Source: a bacterium
GTDB lineage: Bacteria; Patescibacteriota; Minisyncoccia; UBA6257; GWB1-50-10
Reading direction: 5' to 3'
NCBI GenBank assembly: GCA_021825465.1
Contig: JAKAGX010000021.1
Coordinates: 1 to 13,138 of the forward strand
DNA length: 13,138 nucleotides
This document shows, in pieces, positions 1 through 6,326 of this stretch; positions within the stretch are counted from its first letter, which is position 1; every line of letters starts with the position of its first letter. Position numbers and translations under genes: made by a program. The notes under the pieces were generated by a model. It did not search any database. It was not told the DNA's origin and was given only the letters and a program-made list of their open reading frames with translations.

Positions 1-129
1 CTTGCGGAAGCGTGGGTGGAACCGGAGGAAATGGAACACATCGAACCAGTCGTCGTATTTGTCGACGACAAAAATAAAATAACCGAAGTCAAAAAGCACA
101 AGCTCATCGAACCCTTTTCAAATGGATAA
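1..129 (+). CDS. C-terminal end of an unidentified protein (partial)
   Basis: Frame 1 is open from the left edge to a TAA at 127-129, giving the last 42 residues of a protein that starts outside the window. The piece is charged and hydrophilic, with an acidic stretch (WVEPEEMEHIEP), a short beta-like run (VVVFVDD) and a lysine-rich tail. I do not recognise the family, and the fragment has no diagnostic motif. It overlaps the start of dcd by 8 bases (ATGGATAA), which argues that it is a real gene in the same operon and that translation of the two is coupled. By context it could be another nucleotide-metabolism gene, but nothing in the fragment shows that. Confidence 0.6.
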   Translation, partial: LAEAWVEPEEMEHIEPVVVFVDDKNKITEVKKHKLIEPFSNG

Positions 130-1219
130 ACTGGGAGCGTTGCCTTATCAAAGCATCAAAGCGTTCATCGCGGACGGCACGTTCAAGAACGCACAAGAGG
201 AAAACGTCAATCCGGCCTCGCTCGATTTTTCCCTCTCCGAAGAAATATACCGAGTGGAAGGGATTTTTCTTCCGCGGCCGGGGGAAAAGGTGGCGGAGCT
301 TTTGGAAAAAGCTGAGCATTCGAAGCACACGTTCGAAAATCCGCTCGAGCGCGACGTCACGTATCTTGCGCGCCTCAATGAGGTTATCGCTCTGCCGCCG
401 GACATTTACGGCTACTGCAATCCGAAAAGTTCGACGGGACGGAACGATGTCCATGTTCGCGTCCTCGCGGACGGCGTTTCCCGTTACGATACGATCCCGC
501 GCGGATACCGCGGGACGCTTTGGCTTGCAGTGAACCCCCGCTCATACCCCGTGAAGGTTTCTCCCGGTGAACGGTTGACCCAAGGCCGTTTTTTCAATCG
601 TGATACGCGGCTTTCCGAGCAGGAATTGGAGGAAGTTATGAGCAAGGAATCCCTTGTTTTTGACAGTCACGGCGAGCCGATCCGCTACGAAGACATAAAG
701 ATAAAGGACGGCGACGGATCGGTCATTTTAAGGCTGGATCTCGATCAAGATGTCGTTGGCTTTGAATGTTTGGGGTCGAACAAGGTGATGGATTTTTCGA
801 AGCGGAAGTTCTACCATCCCGATGACTTTTTCCGCGAAGTAAAAAAAGAAGAAGAAAGCATTTCCTTGAAAAAGGGCGGGTTTTATATCCTTTCGACGAA
901 GGAAGCTGTCCGAGTGCCGCCTTCAATGGCGCTTGAAGTTGCGCCGATGGATGAACGAAGCGGCGAATTCCGATCGCACTATGCCGGCTTTTTCGACCCG
1001 GGATGGGGATACGGCAAAAACGGCGAAGCAAAGGGACGTCCGGCGACTCTGGAAGTGAGGCCGTTCGAGGATATGATCATCCGGAATAAGCAAGCGATCG
1101 CAAAAGTGAAATTCGAATATTTGACGGAGATTCCCGAGGTCATTTATGACTCCATCGGCACGTCGAATTATACCGCGCAATCCAACGCGAAACTCTCGAA
1201 GCATTTCAAGGAGATCTAG
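122..1219 (+). CDS. dcd: dCTP deaminase, two-domain (duplicated) type
   Basis: Product of 365 residues resembling the long DCD family, about twice the usual length of about 190, which deaminates dCTP to dUTP and feeds dTMP synthesis in the cytoplasm. Both halves carry the dUTPase/DCD fold signature. The N-half has PKSSTGR (101-107), matching the Ser-Ser-x-x-Arg segment of E. coli Dcd. The C-half has DERSGEFR (277-284), then GFFDPGWG (289-296) and LEVRPFE (310-316). By eye alignment, the glutamate equivalent to E. coli Glu138 is kept in the C-half (E311) but is alanine in the N-half (A136), so the halves look unequal. The start at 122 overlaps the previous gene by 8 bases. The stop TAG at 1217-1219 interlocks with the stop of the opposite-strand gene. 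The family call is strong; which half is catalytic is inference. Confidence 0.88.
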   Translation: MDKLGALPYQSIKAFIADGTFKNAQEENVNPASLDFSLSEEIYRVEGIFLPRPGEKVAELLEKAEHSKHTFENPLERDVTYLARLNEVIALPPDIYGYCNPKSSTGRNDVHVRVLADGVSRYDTIPRGYRGTLWLAVNPRSYPVKVSPGERLTQGRFFNRDTRLSEQELEEVMSKESLVFDSHGEPIRYEDIKIKDGDGSVILRLDLDQDVVGFECLGSNKVMDFSKRKFYHPDDFFREVKKEEESISLKKGGFYILSTKEAVRVPPSMALEVAPMDERSGEFRSHYAGFFDPGWGYGKNGEAKGRPATLEVRPFEDMIIRNKQAIAKVKFEYLTEIPEVIYDSIGTSNYTAQSNAKLSKHFKEI

Positions 1220-1587
1220 TAGTTTTGGAGAAACTGGTTTAGTTGGGAATCGTTGATTGAACCGCCGAGGGAAGAATTCAAGGAAGAACTTAAATTGTTG
1301 AGGAGACCCATCGTGATCCAAACGGTCCCGATGATGCCGACGATGGTGAGGATAAGCGAGACGAGGCCGACGGTCCTCGCTGTTTTATTTTGTTGGCGGA
1401 GGTACTTGAATGTCCATGCAAGGCCGAACGGCGGCAAAAAAAGGCTCACGAAGTAAATGAGGATCTGTTTTCCGATCGATGTCGAGAGTTTCGGTTCTTC
1501 GAGCGGCTTGCCGCAGTGTGAACAAAAGATCGCATCGGGGGTCACGCCTGCCCCGCAATGGGGACAAAATCGCAATTCACTTTCCAT
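1216..1587 (-). CDS. Zinc-ribbon membrane protein, hypothetical
   Basis: Product of 123 residues. It opens with a zinc ribbon made of two CxxC knuckles, FCPHCG (C8, C11) and FCSHCG (C22, C25), followed by a short linker and two hydrophobic segments at about 41-63 and 72-96, then an Asn/Ser-rich polar tail. This matches the widespread small proteins that put an N-terminal zinc ribbon in front of two membrane helices; their function is generally unknown. The ATG at 1587 is chosen because the ribbon begins at residue 8. The same frame stays open far upstream, but only antisense to pyruvate kinase. A weak GGAAG lies 2 bases before the ATG. It is convergent with dcd and divergent from pyk, with only 15 bases between the divergent starts. 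Confidence 0.82.
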   Translation of the reverse strand: MESELRFCPHCGAGVTPDAIFCSHCGKPLEEPKLSTSIGKQILIYFVSLFLPPFGLAWTFKYLRQQNKTARTVGLVSLILTIVGIIGTVWITMGLLNNLSSSLNSSLGGSINDSQLNQFLQNY

Positions 1588-1602
1588 AACTTCCAGTATA
1601 TC

Positions 1603-2622
1603 ATGAGGAGTATGAGAACGAAGATCATAGCGACATTGGGTCCGGTTTCGGAGGGCCGCGATACCGTCGTGAAACTCGGGGAAGCGGGGATGGATATCGC
1701 TCGGCTGAATTTTTCCCATTGCACCCATGAGGAGCTGAAAGAAGTCAAAAAAACGCTGCTGTGGGCGGCTAAAAAATGCAGAAGAGAGATCCGGGTACTG
1801 CAGGACCTTCAAGGGCCCCGCATCAGGGTCGGCAAACTGCCTTCCGAGGGCATAAAACTGGAAGAGGGAAGTACGATCGTTTTTTCGACCAACGCTCTCG
1901 ACCGGGATGCCATTTTCGTCGACAGCCCGCGGCTTCATCTTGAGATCAAGAAGGGGGATTCGATCTTTCTTTCGAACGGCGACATGGAACTGAAGACTCT
2001 CAGGGTCAAAGATCGGAAGATCTTCGCCGGTGTCGTGCGGGGAGGGGTGCTGTATTCCCGGAAAGCCGTCAACGTTCCGGATACGAAACTTTCCGCTGCC
2101 GGCCTTACCAAGAAGGATGTTGCGGATTTGAAATTCGGCCTTCGGGAAGGGATCGACTACGTCGCAGTTTCGTTCGTTCAGACGGCGGATGATATCGTCC
2201 GAGCGAAGCGGATCATACGCGGCAGGGCGAAGATCATTGCAAAGATCGAAACGGCGCTGGCCTTGAAGAACATCGATGCGATCATCCAAGCTTCCGACGG
2301 CATCATGATCGCCCGCGGCGATTTGGGCATCGAGGTGCCGGAAGAAAGACTGCCGTTCATTCAAAAGAACCTGATCCGCCATGCTGCATGGCACGGGAAG
2401 TTTTCTATTACGGCGACGCAAATGCTGACATCGATGGTCAATCATGCGCATCCGACGCGGGCCGAAGTTTCCGATATCGCAAATGCGATTTGGGATGGAA
2501 CGGATGCGGTCATGCTTTCCGACGAAACGGCGTCCGGCGAATACCCGGTACAGGCCTTGAAGGCCATGGCGAAGATCGTGCGGCAGGCTGAATCGTTCAG
2601 CAACAAGCCGAATTATTTGTGA
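1603..2622 (+). CDS. pyk: Pyruvate kinase lacking the C-terminal domain
   Basis: Converts phosphoenolpyruvate and ADP to pyruvate and ATP, the last step of glycolysis. Numbering from the ATG at 1612, the motifs run in family order: TKIIATLGP (3-11), RLNFSH with substrate Arg31, DLQGPRIR (65-72), the pyruvate kinase signature around AKIE (K211, E213) and ARGDLG (D237), then ITATQM (T269) and TRAEVSDIANA. All catalytic residues expected from rabbit muscle enzyme appear present. The protein stops at about 336-339 residues, right after the barrel (AMAKIVRQAE), against the usual 470 or so, so the C-terminal regulatory domain is absent and no remnant follows. The start is uncertain: 1603 has no ribosome site, and for 1612 a GAGGAG sits only 1 base away. 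Regulation by C-domain effectors would be lost (inference). Confidence 0.9.
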   Translation: MRSMRTKIIATLGPVSEGRDTVVKLGEAGMDIARLNFSHCTHEELKEVKKTLLWAAKKCRREIRVLQDLQGPRIRVGKLPSEGIKLEEGSTIVFSTNALDRDAIFVDSPRLHLEIKKGDSIFLSNGDMELKTLRVKDRKIFAGVVRGGVLYSRKAVNVPDTKLSAAGLTKKDVADLKFGLREGIDYVAVSFVQTADDIVRAKRIIRGRAKIIAKIETALALKNIDAIIQASDGIMIARGDLGIEVPEERLPFIQKNLIRHAAWHGKFSITATQMLTSMVNHAHPTRAEVSDIANAIWDGTDAVMLSDETASGEYPVQALKAMAKIVRQAESFSNKPNYL

Positions 2623-2670
2623 AGACCGGCTGGGTTCTTGAAACGAAAACGAATCGAATCGCGTACGTAT

Positions 2671-3414
2671 ATGAAGGAAACGAAAATACTGATGGGCATG
2701 CCCGTCACCGTGGAGATCGCCGATCCCGGCGCGAATTCCCGCGATATCGACGACGTTTTTTCTTACTTTGAGTATATTGACGATACCTTCAGCACGTTCA
2801 AAAGTTCGAGCGAAATAACGAGGATCAATCGGGGGGAGCTCGATCGATCGCAGTGGAGTCCTGATATGAAAGAGATCTTCGATCTTGCCGAAAGAACGAA
2901 GAACGAGACGAATGGCTATTTTGACATAAAAACTCCCGGCGGTTCTTACGATCCTTCCGGTGTGGTAAAAGGATGGGCAATTTGGAGGGCCGCCGGCATT
3001 TTAAGGAAGAAGGGCTTTAAGAATTTTTATGTCGATGCAGGGGGGGATATCGAGGTTTCCGGCGCCAATGAAAAAGGCGAGCGATGGATCATCGGCATCC
3101 GAAATCCCTTCAATGTCAGCGAGGTCGTGAAGAAGGTTGCATTGACCGACGGCGGCATCGCCACTTCAGGGACGTATGAGCGGGGAGACCATATTTACAA
3201 TCCGAAGACGGGGAAAGCCGCCGATTCCGATATTGTGAGTGTGAGCGTCGTAGGACCGAACGTTTATGAAGCGGATCGGTTTGCGACGGCGGCTTTCGCG
3301 ATGGGAAGGAGCGGCATTCAATTCATCGAGCAGGTACCGGGCATCGAAGGATATATGATCGACCGGCAGGGTATTGCAACCATGACTTCAGGCTTTGAAA
3401 ATTATGTGCTCTAA
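2671..3414 (+). CDS. apbE: FAD:protein FMN transferase (ApbE family)
   Basis: ApbE proteins split FAD and attach FMN covalently to Ser/Thr of target redox proteins. The 247-residue product shows the family motifs in order: FSTFKSSSEITRIN (40-53), DPSGVVKGWAI (94-104), YVDAGGDI (120-127), IATSGTYERG (163-172) followed by HIYNPKTG, and ADRFATAAFAMG (201-212), whose Asp and Thr supply metal ligands in the family. There is no signal peptide or lipobox, so the protein looks cytoplasmic, unlike many periplasmic ApbEs, and it is shorter than typical (about 300-350). ATG 2671 is chosen; an in-frame TTG at 2638 would add 11 basic residues. Neither has a clear ribosome site. It lies 48 bases after pyk and upstream of a membrane NqrB/RnfD-like flavoprotein, a plausible partner. 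Confidence 0.87.
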   Translation: MKETKILMGMPVTVEIADPGANSRDIDDVFSYFEYIDDTFSTFKSSSEITRINRGELDRSQWSPDMKEIFDLAERTKNETNGYFDIKTPGGSYDPSGVVKGWAIWRAAGILRKKGFKNFYVDAGGDIEVSGANEKGERWIIGIRNPFNVSEVVKKVALTDGGIATSGTYERGDHIYNPKTGKAADSDIVSVSVVGPNVYEADRFATAAFAMGRSGIQFIEQVPGIEGYMIDRQGIATMTSGFENYVL

Positions 3415-3416
3415 TT

Positions 3417-3555
3417 CAACCAATCCATCATACGCCAGCACGCTATCGAATTCCCCGGCGAGGAATTCGCGCTCGCTCTCGGGTTCGCTCTCTCGCTTCG
3501 CTCGAACCGTGCCCGTTCACCCTGCGAGACGGCTGACTTAACGATGGATTGGTTG
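3417..3555. repeat. 139-base element bounded by 13-base inverted repeats
   Basis: CAACCAATCCATC at 3417-3429 is matched perfectly by its reverse complement GATGGATTGGTTG at 3543-3555. Inside lie an 8-base stem with a 7-base loop (CGAATTCC 3447-3454 with GGAATTCG 3462-3469), a second inverted pair (GGTTCG 3482-3487 with CGAACC 3503-3508), and a low-complexity TCGCT/CTCG-rich run between about 3468 and 3505. The left end begins 2 bases after the apbE stop and the right end runs into the ribosome site of the next gene. There is no coding capacity and no obvious target-site duplication. It could be a REP/MITE-like non-autonomous repeat or a structured intergenic regulator; one copy cannot decide. 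Confidence 0.6.
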
Positions 3556-3569
3556 GAAGATCAAATTTT

Positions 3570-5093
3570 ATGTTGCGTTTCATTGATAGATTTTTGAATA
3601 ACACGACGATGTACCGGGTGGTGCTTTACTATCTCCTCGGGCTTCTTTTGGTCGCCGTCGTTTTTTCGGCCGTCCGCATTCTTCCCTACAATCCGGTCGG
3701 CCTTTTATTTTCAGCCCTTTTTATAACGGGCGTTTCTTGGATAGCTAACTCCGTTTTTGCGCGTGTTTTCAGGGCGCAGACGAACGTCGAGTCGGTTTAT
3801 ATCACCGCGCTCATTTTAACCCTCATCATAACGCCTTTTTCCGGATCTCATGCCGCCTCTTATTTTTCGATCGCCGTGTGGGCTTCCGTTTGGGCCATGG
3901 CCTCGAAGTATATTTTTGCCGTCAAAAAGAAACATTTGTTCAATCCTGCGGCGTTCGGCGTTGCGCTGACTGCTTTGACGATCAATCAAGCGGCGAGCTG
4001 GTGGGTGGGGACCGTATCTCTTTTGCCGTTCGTTCTTGCGGGAGGCATTTTGATGGTCAGAAAGCTTCTGCGGTCTGATTTGGTTTTCAGTTTTCTTGCA
4101 ACGGCGCTCGTCGCCGCCTTGTTCCTCGGGATCGCTGCCGGCCAGGATATCGCAAGGCTCATGTCCCAAGCCCTTCTCGATTCGCCGCTCTTTTTCTTCG
4201 CGTTCGTGATGCTCACGGAGCCCCTAACGACGCCGCCCACGGAAAATCTTCGGATGATGTACGGGATGCTCGTCGGCTTCCTCTTTGCGCCGCAAGTGCA
4301 CCTCGGGTCGTTTTATTTCTCGCCGGAACTTGCACTCATTGCCGGGAACGTTTTTTCGTATCTCGTGAGCTCGAAGAAAAAATTGATCCTGACGCTTGCC
4401 GAGCGGAAGAAGATCGGTACCGATCTTTATGATTTCGTTTTCAAGACGGATGAAAAATTGAGCTTCAAGCCGGGGCAGTATCTCGAGTGGACGCTTTCGC
4501 ACGCGCATCCCGATTCGCGCGGCAACCGCCGCTACTTTACCATTGCGTCGTCACCGACCGAACGCGATGTGCGGATGGGGGTGCGGTTCAACCCGAATCC
4601 CAGTTCGTTCAAAAAGGCGCTTGGTGCCATGCAAAAGGGTGACACCATTGTCGCGTCGCAGCTTTCGGGCGATTTTACGCTGCCGCGCGACAAGTCGAAA
4701 AAGTTGGTTCTTATCGCGGGCGGCATCGGCGTCACGCCGATCCGGAGCATGGTGCGGTATCTCGCGGATATGCATGACCGCCGCCCGATCATTCTCCTCT
4801 ATTCGGCGCGGACGGCCGATGACTTGGCATACCGCGATGTTTTTGATGGAGCGGAGCAATCGCTCGGCATGAAGACGATCTATACCCTGACGGGCGAGGC
4901 TCCTCCGGGATGGAAAGGTGAACGGGGGCGCATCGACGGCGAAATGATCCGAAAGCGCATCCCTGATTATCGGGAGAGATTGTTCTATATTTCCGGCACC
5001 CATGCCATGGTTGAACATGTGAAGAAAGTCCTGCACGATATGGGCGTCGAAAAGAAAAACGTGAAATCCGACTTTTTCCCGGGTTTTGCTTAG
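3570..5093 (+). CDS. Membrane oxidoreductase: NqrB/RnfD-like domain fused to ferredoxin-NAD(P)H reductase-like domain
   Basis: Product of 507 residues in two parts. Residues 1-265 form a polytopic membrane domain of the NqrB/RnfD type, with KHLFNPAAFG (121-130) and MLTEPLTTPPTE (214-225) as landmarks. Residues 270-507 form a soluble reductase like the C-terminal part of NqrF: RRYFTIASS (320-328) for FAD, AGGIGVTPIRSM (383-394) for NAD(P)H, and FYISGTHAMVEHV (472-484) with a terminal FFPGF. It likely moves electrons from NAD(P)H across or into the membrane; the acceptor is unknown. I see no S/T-G-A-T or GETS-like flavinylation site, so whether upstream ApbE modifies it is open. GGAAGA (3555-3560) lies 9 bases before the ATG; an upstream TTG at 3549 falls inside the repeat. 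Confidence 0.8.
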   Translation: MLRFIDRFLNNTTMYRVVLYYLLGLLLVAVVFSAVRILPYNPVGLLFSALFITGVSWIANSVFARVFRAQTNVESVYITALILTLIITPFSGSHAASYFSIAVWASVWAMASKYIFAVKKKHLFNPAAFGVALTALTINQAASWWVGTVSLLPFVLAGGILMVRKLLRSDLVFSFLATALVAALFLGIAAGQDIARLMSQALLDSPLFFFAFVMLTEPLTTPPTENLRMMYGMLVGFLFAPQVHLGSFYFSPELALIAGNVFSYLVSSKKKLILTLAERKKIGTDLYDFVFKTDEKLSFKPGQYLEWTLSHAHPDSRGNRRYFTIASSPTERDVRMGVRFNPNPSSFKKALGAMQKGDTIVASQLSGDFTLPRDKSKKLVLIAGGIGVTPIRSMVRYLADMHDRRPIILLYSARTADDLAYRDVFDGAEQSLGMKTIYTLTGEAPPGWKGERGRIDGEMIRKRIPDYRERLFYISGTHAMVEHVKKVLHDMGVEKKNVKSDFFPGFA

Positions 5094-5158
5094 AATTGAC
5101 AAGAGACTCCCGGGAGGCGCAAACTGGAGGAAGTTCTCAATAAATTACAGAGGAAAAA

Positions 5159-6205
5159 ATGAAAAATTATTATGTAGACCTGTTTACGGATAAGTACAGA
5201 GACTGGCCATTGTTGATTGCTCCTGTCGCTGATGCATTGAATCCTTTCAAAGAGGATCGGGTGGAGATGTATGCTGTTCTCGGCTATTCTCTGCCGTACG
5301 ATACCATGAAGTTTCTTGCCGTTTTGGGACTTTTCCAGGATGCGGAGGAACGAGGAATGCTGAAAGGGATACAAGCGGTGATCGATGGAACGTCCGGGGC
5401 TTTCGGGCTGGTTACGACGGCAGTCGCCCCCGCGGAGCCGTTCAATATTCCAAAGGTAGTCCTTGTTATGAAAGAAGATGTTCCCTTGGGGAAGAGGTAT
5501 CCGCCTTATTTGGTCGGTGCCCATATTATTCCGCCTCTTGAAGGATTGAGTCCGATCGCTACTGCGCGAAAGCTTGGCGGCGGAGGATGGAAACCGAATG
5601 GAGAATGGAAGGCGTCTCCCGAAGGGTGGCTCGATCTCGACCAGTACGCCAACCCAGCGAATGCTCTTCTTTATCGGACGTGGGCTGTCCCGCGAATTTT
5701 GCGACAGATACCCGAGCCGACAACTCTCGTTGTCCCAGTCGGTACTGGCGGTTCGGTTGTTGGGATCGGCGGAGGAGTCAGGGAAGCGCTTAACGGCAAG
5801 GTGACAGTGGTTGGCGCCATGTGTGCTCCCGGCCACGAAGTTCCCGGCGCGCGCGATCTTGCTGGGATGAAAGAAATCACGCTACCGTGGCGGGAGAATA
5901 TCGACGAGCGGGTTGAGGTGGAAACGAGAGTTTCATACCTCTCCGCACTCCAGTTTGCTTGGCGGCAGGGAATAACTCCCGGCGTTTCGAGCGGTCTTAC
6001 GTACGCAGCCGCCTTGAAGTTCCTGAAATCCGAAAAGGAAAAGGGGACGCTTGATCGTCTTCGTCACGAAAAGAGCGGGGTTGTGAGAGTTGTCATGGTT
6101 TTTCATGACAATTTCAGGCCGTACGTGGCTGATCGATTTACTGTATTTTTACCTCTCGAGTGGCAAAGACCCTCCACGGCGCCGATGCCATGGGAAATCT
6201 TGTAG
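5159..6205 (+). CDS. Divergent fold-type II PLP-dependent protein (cysteine synthase-like)
   Basis: Product of 348 residues that follows the cysteine synthase/tryptophan synthase beta fold with altered active-site motifs. DAEERGMLK (61-69) lies exactly 10 residues after K51, the spacing from the PLP lysine in CysK, but the usual S-x-K-D-R is replaced by T-M-K-F-L. DGTSGAFG (76-83) replaces TSGNTG, so the PLP-contacting Asn is Ala81. LDQYANPANAL (160-170), the phosphate loop GTGGS (195-199) and GVSSG (275-279) are retained. Substrate and reaction cannot be named; a lyase, a synthase or a non-catalytic homologue are all possible. AGAGGA (5149-5154) gives a good ribosome site. The gene follows the oxidoreductase by 65 bases and ends just before a terminator. 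Confidence 0.75.
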   Translation: MKNYYVDLFTDKYRDWPLLIAPVADALNPFKEDRVEMYAVLGYSLPYDTMKFLAVLGLFQDAEERGMLKGIQAVIDGTSGAFGLVTTAVAPAEPFNIPKVVLVMKEDVPLGKRYPPYLVGAHIIPPLEGLSPIATARKLGGGGWKPNGEWKASPEGWLDLDQYANPANALLYRTWAVPRILRQIPEPTTLVVPVGTGGSVVGIGGGVREALNGKVTVVGAMCAPGHEVPGARDLAGMKEITLPWRENIDERVEVETRVSYLSALQFAWRQGITPGVSSGLTYAAALKFLKSEKEKGTLDRLRHEKSGVVRVVMVFHDNFRPYVADRFTVFLPLEWQRPSTAPMPWEIL

Positions 6206-6220
6206 TTCCCGTTGACGCAA

Positions 6221-6262
6221 AAGAGCGCCAAGATTCAAATCTTGAGCGCTCTTCATGTTTTT
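6221..6262 (+). terminator. Rho-independent terminator after the PLP gene
   Basis: The left arm AAGAGCGCCAAGATT (6221-6235) pairs with AATCTTGAGCGCTCTT (6238-6253), with one bulged A at 6245. The hairpin is long, GC-rich at its base, and followed by a T run at 6258-6262. It begins 16 bases after the stop of the PLP gene and isolates it from the zwf-gnd promoter. Confidence 0.85.
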
Positions 6263-6282
6263 AGGGAACATTTTCCCGGTTT

Positions 6283-6311
6283 TTGCGTATATCTCGTGAA
6301 GGGCATACAAT
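6283..6311 (+). promoter_or_regulatory. Sigma70-type promoter for zwf-gnd
   Basis: TTGCGT (6283-6288) and TACAAT (6306-6311) are separated by exactly 17 bases, just downstream of the terminator and 15 bases before the ATG at 6327. The -10 is 5/6 to consensus and the -35 is weak (3/6). A start about 7 bases after the -10 would leave only a 9-base leader, cutting into AAAGGGA (6312-6318), which would otherwise be the ribosome site. Either the message is almost leaderless or the true start site is elsewhere. Confidence 0.55.
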
Positions 6312-6326
6312 AAAGGGATCGATTTT

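Noticed and set aside
1558..1602. Upstream ATG at 1558 as the pyk start
   Set aside because: It would add 15 residues not seen in pyruvate kinases and would lie inside the zinc-ribbon coding region without a ribosome site.
1216..2451. A 411-codon minus-strand frame covering the zinc-ribbon gene and most of pyk
   Set aside because: Only the last 123 codons look like protein. The upstream part is antisense to a clear pyruvate kinase and has no family features, so the gene is started at 1587.
5096..5101. Perfect TTGACA as a -35 box for the PLP gene
   Set aside because: No -10-like hexamer lies 16-18 bases downstream; it is probably chance.
5090..5836. A 248-codon minus-strand frame
   Set aside because: It is antisense to the PLP protein, whose motifs are clear, and its own translation is low-quality (rich in Arg, Ser and His, with no motifs).
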